A stretch of 64,000 nt of DNA from Siphonodentalium dalli (Eukaryota; Mollusca; Scaphopoda; Gadilida; Siphonodentaliidae). Both the position numbers and the translations under genes were made by a program. The notes under the pieces were generated by a model, which saw nothing but the letters and a program-made list of their open reading frames with translations, did no database searches and was not told the origin of the DNA. The stretch's first letter is position 1, and every line of letters begins with the position of its first letter. Location of the stretch: assembly GCA_032622095.1 (NCBI GenBank), contig CP136066.1:108335319-108399318 (forward strand), given 5' to 3'. Shown here piece by piece: positions 44,650-57,510 of the stretch.

Positions 44650-44816
44650 ATAAATAGAGTAATCAATTAGTTCCGAGAATTATGTTAAATAATCACACTC
44701 GATGAGAGAGACGTTTAGGTAAGAAACGAGTGCGCGTTTCATTTCTTACCAAAGTCTCTTGCCTCTCGTGAATTATTTAACGTAATTCTTGAAACCAATT
44801 GATTACTCTCTATTTC
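44650..44816. mobile_element. Hairpin element with 'gagtaatcaatt' ends
   Basis: 'agagtaatcaattagttccgagaattatgttaaataat' pairs with 'attatttaacgtaattcttgaaaccaattgattactctct' with a few mismatches, with 'ggtaagaaacgag / catttcttacc' pairing inside. Single copy in the window. Confidence 0.7.
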
Positions 44817-44878
44817 TGTTTGTCATCTGTTTAGAAAGGGTTAAAGCAATGACAAAGACAACTACTGGTATGTGCAAT

Positions 44879-45286
44879 CAAGCCTGAGTTTAGTGTGCCT
44901 GTCATTTGCAGAATGAGGTCCCCAGAGTGTGAATATAGTGATACTATCCCACATAGCGGGCTAGCATCACTAAATTCCCCCTCTGGGGACCTCATTCTGG
45001 AAAGTTTCTCCATTATAAAATTTCTGTAGAAACTTCTTCACAAAGATTCTATTTCTTTTTTAGCTCAGTTTCTCTATATCATCAAATTGGCAGACGACAC
45101 ATTGCATATTCAAGGTTCCCAATGGGTGTAGATCACAATATTCTCCATTTGGGAACTTCAATCTGAGTCTATGTCTCCCATAGCAGATGAGGCCATGCAG
45201 AATGAGGTCCCCAGAGGGGGAATTCAGTGATGCTAGCCTCTGGTGACTTCATTCTGCAAATGACAGGCACACTAAACTCAGGCTTG
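44879..45286. mobile_element. Family D element with perfect 8-bp duplication (D9)
   Basis: TGTGCAAT at 44871-44878 and 45287-45294. Ends CAAGCCTGAG ... CTCAGGCTTG. Confidence 0.9.
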
Positions 45287-45624
45287 TGTGCAATTTTTTA
45301 TTCATAGACTTCAGTCTGTTTTGACTGATAAGTTAGATTTATAGATTGCACTGGAGTGCAAAAATCATTTCAAGAAAAACGAAAATGAAAAATACCTCGT
45401 TCAGTGAACACTTGTTGCTATTTGCAGTCTGTGAGATAAACCATATCATGAGATGGGCACTGTCCCAGAATCTCTAACAGAAATCGGGCTGTGCATAAAT
45501 GAGTCCCTACTAATGTAACCATATTATACACCATTAGGCCACTATTTTATGTTTGTTGGTTTACATATAATTTTCTATTTAAAGAGGGCAGGAGATAAGA
45601 AGTAAAATTAGTTATGATTTATCT
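45287..45624. other. No gene seen
   Basis: No recognised signal beyond the D9 duplication. Confidence 0.35.
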
Positions 45625-47045
45625 GTTTTTATTACATAATTAGCCCCTAAACCCAGCCTCATATTTTTAAATAAGACAGATGTGTATTACATGTGTATTA
45701 TCGGCATTTGCAGTGACGTAATAGCTTTTAATAGCGCAATGCATGATGTTGATGTTAATGCCCAAACTTTAATATTATATTAATTAGAATATAATTATGA
45801 TATTTGATTTGTGTTGGGTTATTTAGTGTTGACTGTGAGATAAACATGGGTGATTGAACAATTCTCTTAACATGAAAAGACCATTTAAAATGAAACTATA
45901 TTTTTTTTAAGGTGTCTTTAATTCCACTTTGGTTGTGATAAGGAAATGAATATTAATTATTTTAACCCCAGCTGTGTCAATATCGTTTTTTCCTTGCTAA
46001 AATGTGATTATGTGATAAAATGGATCTAAAATTTATCGCAATTCTAAACCAAATTTATTAACCTAATGTCCACCTAAATTTGATTCGAGCCTTGCTAAAG
46101 CTTGAATTGAATTTAGTGCACTCGGTTAATAGAATTGTGACTCATTAGAGATGCTGTATTATTTTTAATATAGGCCCCATTATACTCAAGAGGAAATAAA
46201 ACAAGTGCTAGCTGATACGCAGATTTTTTTTATTTTTTTTCTTCATAATTTAATGATTTTTAGAGGATCGGTAAACCAACAAATAAAAAAGTGTCCTTTA
46301 TACACCCAAAGAATATACCACAATAGTAATTAAACCATGTAAACTGTGAACCTGTTCCTCCATTTAACAAGTCACAACCCTATTACATAATGATAAGCTT
46401 TGAATTGTATCTCAATTTTGTACCAGTGCACTTAAAGCTAGTGTCCTCTTTCAAAACATCACAGGGTGCCAATTGTTTGGAAGTAAATCTTGGCACTTAA
46501 TCATTCAATGAGTCATAAAGAACTATTAAAGCAATTAAAGAATTACTACTTAACAGATATATAATGGTTGGACATTTGCAAAGTTTGCAAATCTTAATTT
46601 AGATATGCAGGTTTTGTCTTGTACAATATACAGAGGATCTCTATTGAGTCGCAATTCTATGCAAAATTGATTAACCGAGTGCAATGAATTCGATTCGATC
46701 TGAGCTTTAAAGTGGCTCGAATCAAATTTAGTGAACGAAGTTAATAAATATTTTATAGAATTGCGAAAATTTTTAGATCCATTTTATCACATAATCACAT
46801 TTTATCAAGGAAAAACAATCTCGAAATGGCTGTGGTGAAAAATTAATAATATTTATTTCCTTATCAAACAGTATCAAAACCAAATAAAGACACCTTCAAG
46901 AAAAAATTTAGTTCCATTTTAAATGTGTCTCTTTCATGTTTACAAAATTGTTCAACTACCCTAATATTACTGCATGATGTTTACCTCACAATCAACACTA
47001 AATAACAACCAACACAAATCGAATATCATAATTATATTCTAACTA

Positions 47046-48145
47046 GCTGATGTGCCCGACTTCATCCAGGACACTGTCGCACATTCCAAATTTGAGTTGG
47101 ATCGGTCGAGCATTTTTCGAGTCTATAAAACACACTCACACATACATATATACATACATACACACAGACAGAAGTTCCAAAATATATAATAGACTAGCAG
47201 GTTAGCCCGCCACTGGCGGCGTTGGTCAGAAACATGACATTTTTTTGGCTTTTCAACGAGTTAATTGTGCCTTTTTAATCAAGAGAAATTATGGTACCCG
47301 TCCCTAAAAGATTTAAGGTACATCGGGCGGAAAGAACTGACCCGATGAAAAATTGTTGAGCCCGACGTTGTCCGGGCTATTCAAAAACCAAATTTCAAGT
47401 CGATAGCTCCACCCGTTTCCGAGATATGGTCTGCGCATGCGCGAAGCTGGCGTCGCACGGGCTCGGCGACCCGATAAAATTCGTATCCGGGGCAAGATAC
47501 ATTCACATACCAAATTTCAAGTCGATAGCTCCACCCGTTTCCGAGATCTCGTCTGCGCATGCGCTGCACGGGAGTCGCACGGGCTCGCCAATACGACAAC
47601 GACGACCACCTGGTCAAACTACACTCACGTACCAAGTTTCGTCCCGATCGGTCGAGGTGTTGGTATCTGATGCAAAAGCAAAAGCAAAAGCATTATGCCT
47701 ATATCCACACTAACTCCCCCCCCCTAAGCCCTGACCTAAGTGTCATACATACTATAACAATGATGTTGTAAGAGTACTATGGCATCCAATAAATCTCCCC
47801 GCATAGGAAACCACTCAAAAGTATTGTTCCCGTATATCTATCTGAAGATGCTAATAACGTTGAATGGTAAACAGACGCTCTTTATAGCGATGCGTCAAAA
47901 ACAAACGCTCATTAAATTATCACTTGATTAACCACCGCAGTGCCGTTTTTTGTGACTGAGATTGGAGAACAGGTGCTCTGAGCTTCTCCAAAACGCGACG
48001 CCGACGGTGTCCGTGGGTTTTTACACTTATATACAAAATTTGAGCTCAATCTGTCAACGCGTTTTCGATTCCATGAAGTACACATATACACACACACACA
48101 CACACATATATATATACGGAGTTCTCAAAATATATAGTATAGATT
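47046..48145 (+). mobile_element. RTE-like LINE/SINE tail remnants inserted in the fold-back
   Basis: Opens 'ctagctgatgtgcccgacttcatccagg'. There are two tails 'tttgagttggatcgg..gagcatttttcgagtctataaaacacac' (ending 47190) and 'tttgagctcaatctgtcaacgcgttttcgattcc' (ending 48140), each closing with 'aaaatatata.tagact/agatt'. Between them lie the 'actagcaggttagcccgccactggcgg' opening seen at 23985 and GC-rich 'ccgtttccgagat' direct repeats (47405 and 47537). Plus- and minus-strand frames of 60-95 codons here have no reverse transcriptase motifs. Confidence 0.5.
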
Positions 48146-48149
48146 AACA

Positions 48150-48797
48150 TAATAATGAAGTTCCAGGATTGACACTGACATCATTGCACTTACATCACTC
48201 TGCGCATTATCCGTAAACCCAACAAAAAAGATTTTTAACTTTAAAGAAAAATTTGGACAAATAATATCGATATGGTGTCACAAGAAGCTTGTACAGAAAA
48301 AATTATTCAAAATTGATTCACATTTGTTAACGTTATTAAGTCGGACAGAATTTTCTAAGTCAAAATAAGTCGAAAATGAAGTGTAATATTACGAAAAACA
48401 GTCTGAGCCAATCCCTAGCCGCATCATGTAGAGAGGGTATTGTGAGAAGCATGTATACCAAAAATTATTGAAATCGGTTCATATTTATTAAAGTAATTAT
48501 TAAGTCGGACAGAATTTTCTAAGTCAAAATAAGTCGAAAATGAGGCGTAACTTAAAAAAAAGAAAGTCGGACCGAACCGCAATTAGCATCATGCGGAGAG
48601 GCAGTCCTAAGGAGATTGCATACAAAAAATTATTGAAATCGGTTAATAGTTGTTCGAGTTATGAAGTCGGACGGACGGACGGACGGATGGACGGACGGAC
48701 GGACACACAGAGGGAGAAAGCGTGACGGATGGACGGACGACGGACGGATGGACGCAGTCAATCCAGTATACCCCCCATTTTCTTCGAAAGTGGGGGT
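48150..48797 (-). mobile_element. P-type array element, reversed
   Basis: Reads in reverse: hairpin 'tataccccccattttcttcgaaagtgggggtata' at 48765-48799, then GGACGGACGGAC words (48667-48755). Units follow with 'aagtcggacagaattttctaagtcaaaataagtcgaaaatga' at 48340, 48500 and 48540-48600. It supplies the right boundary of the sequence inserted in the fold-back. Confidence 0.6.
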
Positions 48798-48840
48798 ATA
48801 AAAATATTAGGCTGGGTTTAGGGGCTAATTATGTGATAAA

Positions 48841-48986
48841 TGTATATACTAGATTGAGTGAGCAAGATGCCAAGCTCATCACATGGCCATCCTGTACTTG
48901 CTGCATGCTGCATGCTCAAGGCATATGGATATCAAAAGCTTACTGTGAGCTTGTAGAATTCATATAAAATATTATACTACATACTT
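48841..48986. other. Short spacer, no feature
   Basis: Nothing recognised. Confidence 0.3.
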
Positions 48987-49140
48987 TTGACCCTTTTTAT
49001 ACTAAAGCATTATTGATGAGTGACTAGTTATCAGATGTCGTCTGCTCTTATTATCTTAACATCCCTCCAAATGAATGCTAGACCATTCTAATGTCAACTT
49101 TTATAACTGAATGGGAGAATCCATTTAGTATGTAAAGGTA
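48987..49140. mobile_element. Family C element, internally deleted
   Basis: Both ends are present ('gaccctttttatactaaa' and 'tgggagaatccatttagtatgtaaagg') but the inner palindrome is missing. Confidence 0.65.
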
Positions 49141-49488
49141 TATAATACATATGGCCATATGTACATACTATGGGTCAATACTATAGAACATTTTACACTT
49201 GTAAAATAATTTTATTTAAATTTTTATTAATGATACTGAAGGGTGAGAATATCAAGAGCTGAGCTCAGTGTTGGGCTGGTATATAACCCTGTGTGGTACA
49301 CAACAGAATGCCAGTAGGTGTGCATAAGTATACCCTATGGTTGTGTTACAGATGATCAATGAGAGATAACTCTAGAATGTAAATAACAGACAACAGAATT
49401 TAAACCTCTTTTGAAAGTCATTCTGATAGCAAAGCCACATACCCAATTTCAATGAGCTCTGATAACACATAGCTCAGATACAGTAATG
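49141..49488. other. No gene seen
   Basis: No recognised signal. Confidence 0.35.
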
Positions 49489-49690
49489 CCCTAAGTAATC
49501 GACCCCTTAACCACAGCAGAATTATGGGTAACTTTTCAGGATTTTGTCGGAAATATGGATTGTTGCCATTCAGGATTTAGTCGGAAATATGGCTTGTGGC
49601 AACAAGCCATATTTCCGACTAAATCCTGAAAAGTTACCCATAATTCTGCTGTGGTTATTAAAGTGGTCGATTACTTAGAGAATTACTGTA
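49489..49690. mobile_element. Family A palindromic TA element (A9)
   Basis: TA-flanked. The left arm has an internal repeat ('gccattcaggatttagtcggaaatatgg' twice), so the arms are unequal. Confidence 0.8.
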
Positions 49691-49798
49691 TCTTTGGACA
49701 GACAAAGGGATAATCATTTCCAGACAAACAAACGTTTTAACTAGAACTAATATAAGTAGCCAATAATCAACAATGTTTAAACCCCCCCCCCCCCCCCC

Positions 49799-50481
49799 CA
49801 GGGGTGGCACCAGAAAATCCCCGACAGGGTGGCTACACTAAATTACACTATATTGCCTGTTGGTATGTGAAATGAGCGCACATAGTGTGTGTGGCGAACC
49901 AATGACCAAAACCATATTGAAGTAATTATAGTCTCTTAGCTGGAGCCTGGAGAATTCTAATAGATCTGCAGTTGCTTATAATTGATGAACATTACCACAT
50001 ATAACTCGAAGATGAATTGAATTGAACCCATGAATTGTTATGAAAATTCCTATATTCTAGGGAGGCCCCTTGTCTTCTGTGTCAGTTCTAATTTCTAATT
50101 TCATTAGTTGCAAGTGCCATCATGGTGTTTCACTGTCGGGGATATAGCTAACATGTGGCCATACTGTAGGTACTCAATGGTTATATAGACCAATGTGGCC
50201 ATTGTGACGAATTCAGAGTAGCCAGCAATGATAAAGCACACATGTTTCAATAGATTTTCATTACCACTAAAACGCTGATGGTGTAACAATACAGGGGAAT
50301 ACCCCCAGATTTAATGGGAACCTGTGCCATGAATATTTTGTGTGGGATATATTCCGCTGTATGTTCTCTCTCTGACACTTTCCCACACTGACAGTCTGTA
50401 CATGATTACTTCATCTTATACACACAACCGACTTACATATAGAAAATCCCCGACAAGTCCTCCCAGACGAGGGGGCTAGAG

Positions 50482-50522
<41 letters not shown>

Positions 50523-50548
50523 TGTGCCCCCCACTGGCGCCACCCCTG
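49799..50548. mobile_element. hAT-like element (750 bp) inserted in a poly-C site
   Basis: Ends CAGGGGTGGCACCAG and CTGGCGCCACCCCTG are inverted. They are flanked by C8 at 49791-49798 (within a longer C run) and C8 at 50549-50556, consistent with an 8-bp duplication. Carries a 40-C tract near its right end (50482-50521). No transposase frame. Confidence 0.65.
50482..50521 (+). repeat. Poly-C tract, 40 bp
   Basis: Uninterrupted C40 following 'gagggggctagag'. Its length in the assembly may be unreliable. Confidence 0.95.
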
Positions 50549-50556
50549 CCCCCCCC

Positions 50557-52092
50557 TACTCCCATTGAAAGGATTTATGATGGCGATTATCCAAGCCAAA
50601 TAGTATTGAAGTCTAACCATCCATTTCTGAGAGGACAGACATACAGATGGATGATGAGTCATACACATGTATAATCCAGAGAGGACGTTCGTCTAAGTTT
50701 AAAGAACTTGTCCTCCAATCCCAGTCTCTGTACCATCTTATGATAATAAAATATGTTTATTAAAATCAAACATGTAATCCAGTATTACCTGCAACTGATT
50801 CAAATGAATTGGGGGGGGGGGGTGATGAACAGAAATGCTGTTAACAAATTTTGCAGAATTTTGCCCAATTCTCAGCAGTGACACTTGAGTATAAAGGGGG
50901 GCATAAAAGTGCACCTCCTGCCCTCACCAAGGGGGCACTTTAAAGGGGCACAAAGTGCTGTATGATTACCAAACTTTTGTCTTTTTGACATACATTTATA
51001 TACCAACACATCTGACAGCAAAAAGAGCCCTTTACTGGAAGTTGTGCCCCTCTTGCCCATGGATGCTTTCGGCACCCCTGATTGTCAGACAGACAGACAT
51101 GCAGGTGGAACTTCCACCCGGAAACTCGATGGAACTAAATTATTGGTATTTAGACACCTTCTAATATCCTAGTGTTTTCTGTAGACAGATGGTGTGACAT
51201 GTCTCAAGACATTGATCGATAATCCAGACAGAACCTCATCCAATTCCAAAGACATCTGATGATATGGGTATTCTCATATAAGCAACCTTCATCAGTAAGT
51301 GGGAGTCTGTAACGCCACTTTATTGTTTGAACAACATAAGTAGCTGACACGCAAGATCAGGGAAGGTGGAGCATAACTCACCACTCGCCTAGGGAGAGGA
51401 GGGTATTCTAAGTGATTACAGCACTTGTCCTCCAATCCCTTTTGTCATATATCAAATTATGAACGAATAAAATATGTTTAAACAAAAACTCGCCTTCGAC
51501 GGAAGCCTGTGCAAATGCATAAATTACATATCAAAAGAGCTTTGATTTTTGTTTTGATCATGCAACAATGAGCGAGACGATATAACAAAAGGTTAATCCA
51601 GTGTAGGTAAATTCATGTGGAAATCAGCAAGAATGTGCGTGTCAAACATATAGGATTAAGGCCAAGCAACAACTTTAGTCATCTCGCTGGCTATATGTCA
51701 CATCAACGATGCATAGTGCCTTAATTGTCAGATTAAACTGATGGTCGGTGGCCTATTAAATTGGCTTTCTATTGTCAAATTAGGTTTTGTGAAAGAGTAC
51801 GCTTAATTGCACATGATTTTGGTCTCAATATTGTTGCCCTTTCCCATTTTAAGAATGTTGTGGTCGAGAGCACAAAGACCTAGAGTGAAGTTGCAAAATA
51901 CGGCGATCAGGCACTCTGGGCTGCCAATACTACACATCTGAGTTCTCCACAACTAAAGTCTAATTTGCAGACATAATGATGTCATAAGCATTCATTATTG
52001 CCTGGCAAAAGGAAATGGATCAAGACTAGGATACTCAGTCTTTCCACTTCAGAACAATAACATTTATAATTCAACGGAAACCACTATAGAGG
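50557..52092. other. No gene seen; G and C rich patches
   Basis: An 11-12 G run is at about 50811-50822. At 50890-50955 'aaaggggggcataaaagtgc' and 'gggggcactttaaaggggca' form a partial palindrome. No exon recognised. Confidence 0.4.
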
Positions 52093-52321
52093 TTAACCCT
52101 TCCATGATGGGAGCTTCCTGAAATTTTTAGAAAAACCCTGTGCCAATGCATACTCTTATACATGTGAGTCTCCCATATGGAGCCTCGCATATATAAGAGA
52201 ATATACTGGCCTAACAATATTGACATTGCAAGCCTATCTATGAGAGACTGACATATCTAAGAGAATGCAATGGCATAGTCTTTAATGCTGCACCAGCGCA
52301 GCTCCGTCATGAAAGGGTTAA
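52093..52321. mobile_element. Family B element (B7)
   Basis: TTAA at 52093-52096 and 52318-52321. The first hairpin is complete, the second partly deleted. Confidence 0.82.
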
Positions 52322-52609
52322 CAAAAGCATTTCCTGGATTAAACTGTGTCATCACGGGTCACTTTCATTAGGAAGAGATCCAGTATTCAGACATCAGACA
52401 TATCCTCCGGCTTGTATATAAATAAACAACAGACGGAACTTATTATTGATCGGTGCACTATATAGTGATCGGGATCAAATCTGATCTGGAAATATAAAGC
52501 TAACGTAGTACAATCGATGAACAATAATACAATCAAGTCAATACAGTACACTTTATGGGGAATAATTCCAATGCAGCAGAATTTATCAACGATAATGCTA
52601 AATTTTTAC
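52322..52609. other. No gene seen
   Basis: Nothing recognised. Confidence 0.35.
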
Positions 52610-54577
52610 GACCTCCTATCTTCGTATATATATAGACATCTCTATTCACATAGGGATATATTTTCCCATAAACTGCCCACAACTTAAATTAATGGCGCTA
52701 TAGTTAACAACTATTTGGTGGATAACTTAAATCCCTGTGGCCTGAAATTATGTTCACTTTTGTTACATTTTGATCTGGTTAGGCCAATAAATACATGAAA
52801 TTTTTGTATATGGCCTTCGGAGGCAACATAAAGACTTCATCTAGTCATGGAATGTAGAACAGACAGAGCCAGATTTTCCCGACAGTATTGAATATAAAGA
52901 GCGTTAATTTTTTAGTAAAATAAAGAAAATGTAAATCAATTGTCTCATTTTGGTGCGAAAAATGGAAAATAGCTGGAAAATTGCTATTTTCAGGCTAATA
53001 CAGCCTGCATGTCAGTATTTCATAAATTTATCAATACATTTTATCCTTCCTTACTACAAAGACATAATTTGGAGGCTCAAACAAGCCTACTCTGTTTAAA
53101 TTACTGGCATTATAAATTTAACAACTACATGTACTTGGTAGACAACTTAATAAGCCTCATTCAATTTGGCTGATGTAACCATTTTAATACTAAATACACT
53201 GTATTATGGTCTATTACTTATTTGGATGGATGTTCAGGTAATTACAGCAAACTACAGGCAGAAGAAATGATAATACAAGTGAAGAAGGGTTCCTAATCAT
53301 TGGTGGGAAATGTCGAGATAATAAGTTAAACAAACAGCCTAGACCGTTTGTTGAACTTATTATCTGAACATTCCCTGAGGGAACTACTCATCAATGAATA
53401 TTTAGTAAAGAAAGAGTTAACCTTTGAATGTGCAAATGTTTCCATTCAAATAATAATGTTCCTGTGTTGACCATGCCATCAATCATAGCTCTAGGTCATT
53501 GATATTTCTAGTCAACATTGGCAATCATCCTAGAATTCGAGTACCAGGTACTTAGAAGGTTATCTATCCTCAAGGCATGACTTTATAATGTAATTAAGCG
53601 TTCCATCTTTTGTGGAAGAATTGATAAATCTAAAGAGAATCAGAAGATGAAAGAAACTGAAAAAACCACTGTAGAGTTGGACTCTCAGATGGTTTAATTC
53701 TGTCGAGTCTGGATAGTTCAGATGTCTGCACATATTTGGTATGAGGATTGTTATGTTACTCGTTACCATACCTTTGCATGGATCACAAATCTGCTATATA
53801 AATTGGATGGCTATTGACAGCCTAATCTGCTATGAACCTTTCCAACTGAGCCACCAGTGAGCCTAATTGGGTTAACCCTTTCTATACTAACTACTCATTG
53901 ATGAGTAGTTATCCCTTAGGAAATGTTCAGATAATAAGTTCAATAAATGTTTGTTGTACTTGTTATCTGAACATTTCCCTCCAAAAACAGGACTTCTTCT
54001 GTACTTAAATTATCTGTCGCCTGCTTATATGTATACATGAACATCCCTCCAAGTCAATAATAGACCCTTCCAATGTACACTTGTTTAACTTGCTTGGAGA
54101 ATCCATTAAGGAAAGAAAGTGTTACTTGGTTTTCCATGAGGCTTTCAAAATAGGTCTAGCAAATATCATGTTTACCAACATAAATTTGCACTGATTTCAG
54201 TGCTGATTTGCCTATTGTTTGGAATGATGATATTTTGAAACACAAGAAGCAGTAAAGAATATTGTCAACTGATTATTGAAAGGACAAATTAACAGGACCT
54301 GTGTAATTATCACTGCAGAATTTTAATAAGTAAGAATGTGTGTCTTCTCGCTATTGTTATCCAAACATACACAAGCAGGCAATTACTGATTAACAAATTT
54401 CAAGGGTTTTATTGAGATCTGATTATTACATTTAATAGAGGTAATTGTTGACCATAGTCTTAAAACATTTTGGCAAAAAGTTTGGCCAAATGAAATTTTC
54501 TTTTTTTGAAAAAAATATCACCATTGGCCAATTTGGCCACCGTCATTGTGAACCGAGCCTTGCACCAAAAGAGTTAA
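52610..54577 (+). repeat. 2-kb segment, upstream copy of a direct duplication
   Basis: From 'gacctcc.atcttcgtatatatatag' to 'ccttgcaccaaaagagttaa' it is repeated at 54804-56775 with only scattered substitutions and small indels. It contains two family C elements (about 53190-53420 and 53872-54124), both also present in the other copy, so they were there before the duplication. No gene in either copy. Confidence 0.92.
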
Positions 54578-57205
54578 TTATCTGTATCCAATTTGATGGA
54601 ATTTATACGTGATTCGAGGAGTTCATTCGGGAATTGTTCCACTTGTCCCACAGGCATGGACAGCTAACCATGACTAAGTGACGATGTTCATAACGAGACA
54701 TTTTGTATTCATTGCGGACTGAGTGGTTTTGCCCCGAGATGAATATGTTTGTTACTATACGGAAACTGTTTCGCAAAAAGTTCCACCAATCACATTCCGT
54801 CTAGACCTCCGATCTTCGTATATATATAGACATCTCTATTCACATAGGGATATATTTTCTCATAAACTGCCCACAACTTAAATTAATGGCGCTATAGTTA
54901 ACAACTATTTGGTGGATAACTTAAATCCCTGTGGCCTGAAATTATGTTCACTTTTGTTACATTTTGATCTGGTTAGGCCAATAAATACATGAAATTTTTG
55001 TATATGGCCTTCGGAGGCAACATAAAGACTTCATCTAGTCATGGAATGTAGAACAGACAGAGCCAGATTTTCCCGACAGTATTGAATATAAAGAGCGTTA
55101 ATTTTTTAGTAAAATAAAGAAAAATGTAGATCAATTGTCTCATTTTGGTGCGAAAAATGGAAAATAGCTGGAAAATTGCTATTTTCAGGCTAATACAGCC
55201 TGCATGTCAGTATTTCATAAATTTATCAATACATTTTATCCTTCCTTACTGCAAAGGCATAATTTGGAGGCTCAAACAAGCCTACTCTGTTTAAATTACT
55301 GGCATTATAAATTTAACAACTACATGTACTTGGTAGACAACTTAATAAGCCTCATTCAATTTGGCTGATGTAACCATTTTAATACTAAATACACTGTATT
55401 ATGGTCTATTACTTAGTTGGATGGATGTTCAGGTAATTACAGCAAACTACAGGCAGAAGAAATGATAATACAAGTGAAGAAGGGTTCCTAATCATTGGTG
55501 GGAAATGTCGAGATAATAAGTTCAACAAACAGCCTGGACCGTTTGTTGAACTTATTATCTGAACATTCCCTAAGGGAACTACTCGTCAATGAATATTTAG
55601 TAAAGAAAGAGTTAACCTTTGAATGTGCAAATGTTTCCATTCAAATAATAATGTACCAGTGTTGACAATGCCATCAATCATAGCTCTAGGTCATTGATAT
55701 TTCTAGTCAACATTGGCAATCATCCCAGAATTCGAGTACTTCGTACTCAGGAGGTTATCTATCCTCAAGGCATAAGTTTATAACGTAATTAAGCTTTCCA
55801 GCTTTAGTGGAAGAATTGATCAATCTAAAAGAGAATCAGAAGATGAAAGAAACTGAAAAAACCACTGTAGAGTTGGACTCTCAGATGGTTTAGTTCTGTC
55901 GAGTCTGGATAGTTCAGATGTCCGCACATATTTGGTATGAGGATTGTTGTTACTCGTTACCATACCTTTGCATGGATCACAAATTTGCTATATAAATTGG
56001 ATGGCTATTGACAGCCTAATCTGCTATGAACCTTTCCAACTGAGCCACCAGTGAGCCTAATTGGGTTAACCCTTTCTATACTAACTACTCATTGATGAGT
56101 AGTTATCCCTTAGGAAATGTTCAGATAATAAGTTCAATAAATGTTTGTTGTACTTGTTATCTGAACATTTCCCTCCAAAAACAGGACTTCTTCTGTACTT
56201 AAATTATCTGTCACCTGCTTATATGTATACATGAACATCCCTCCAAGTCAATAATAGACCCTTCCAATGTACACTTGTTTAACTTGCTTGGAGAATCCAT
56301 TAAGGAAAGAAAGTGTTACTTGGTTTTCCATGAAGCTTTCAAAATAAGTCTAGCAAATATCATGTTTACCAACATAAATTTGCACTGATTTCAGTGCTGA
56401 TTTGCCTATTGTTTGGAATGATGATATTTTGAAACACAAGAAGCAGTAAAGAATATTGTCAACTGATTATTGAAAGGACAAATTAACAGGACCTGTGTAA
56501 TTATCACTGCAGAATTTTAATATAAAGTAAGAATGTGTGTCTTCTCGCTATTGTTATCCAAACATACACAAGCAGGCAATTACTGATTAACAAATTTCAA
56601 GGGTTTTATTGAGATCTGATTATTACATTTAATAGAGGTAATTGTTGACCATAGTCTTAAAACATTTTGGCAAAAAGTTTGGCCAAATGAAATTATCTTT
56701 TTTTGAAAAAAATATCACCATTGGCCAATTTGGCCACCGTCATTGTGAACCGAGCCTTGCACCAAAAGAGTTAATGATATGAGGAACGAAATCGTAATAA
56801 TAATACACTGAGATATGCAAAGGTTCCATGGGGGGTTCAAGCACCACTTTGCACATTATCCAAAAACCATTAAATCTGGAATAATTGTCAGGAAAGAAGT
56901 AGACGTCATGTTATTTACGCTGCTATTAATATTTGATTAGATTTACTATCAATATACATCTAGAGGCAATATAGATGGTCTAGACGGAATGTGATTGGTG
57001 GAACTTTTTGCGAAACAGTTTCCGTATAGTAACAAACATATTCATCTCGGGGCAAAACCACTCAGTCCGCAACAATACAAAATGTCTCGTTATGAACATC
57101 GTCACTTAGTCATGGTTAGCTGTCCATGCCTGTGGGACAAGTGGAACAATTCCCGAATGAACTCCTCGAATCACGTATAAATTCCATCAAATTGGATACA
57201 GATAA
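54578..57205. mobile_element. 2.6-kb element with about 230-bp terminal inverted repeats
   Basis: Left repeat 54578-54807 (TTATCTGTATCCAATTTGATGG...) and right repeat 56977-57205 (...TTGGATACAGATAA) are near-perfect complements. Flanking TAA occurs at 54575-54577 and 57206-57208, a possible 3-bp duplication. The interior is the second copy of the 2-kb segment (54804-56775) plus about 200 bp of other sequence. No transposase frame. Confidence 0.8.
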
Positions 57206-57230
57206 TAACTGTCACCGACATATGTGAACA

Positions 57231-57510
57231 AGCCTGGAAATAGTGTGTCTGTCATTTGCAGAATGAGGTCACCAGAGTGAATTTAGTGACCCTATCTGGA
57301 TAGCTTCACCAATTTCACCCACTGGGAACCTCATTCTACTTAGGCCTCAACTGCTATGCGTACCTAAGATAAGATTGAAGTTACCCAGTAGAAGTTGGTG
57401 ATGTTCAACCATCAGTCATCTCAAATATGAGTTTTATCTTCTGCAAATTGGGGGATATAGAAACTTCCCAGAAGGGAAAAGGTAACTAAAAACAATGTTA
57501 GCGTGAGAGG
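57231..57510. mobile_element. Family D element, right half missing (D10)
   Basis: Starts CAAGCCTGGAAATAGTGTGTCTGTC. The first hairpin is degraded; it continues to 'gaagggaaaaggtaactaaaaacaatgtta' and stops. Confidence 0.7.

Larger units (their letters stand above)
45625..48840. mobile_element. Large fold-back element with arms of about 430-540 bp, interrupted on the right
   Basis: 45770-46165 is a diverged reverse complement of 46620-47045. Shared words are 'gattatgtgataaaatggatc', 'ttttccttg', 'aggtgtctttaattcca', 'gcactcggttaat' and 'atataattatgatat'. The outermost left arm 'acataattagcccctaaacccagcct' (45635-45665) finds its partner only at 48803-48840. Hence 47046-48797 is later insertion into the right arm. 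The central 455 bp has no gene. Confidence 0.75.
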
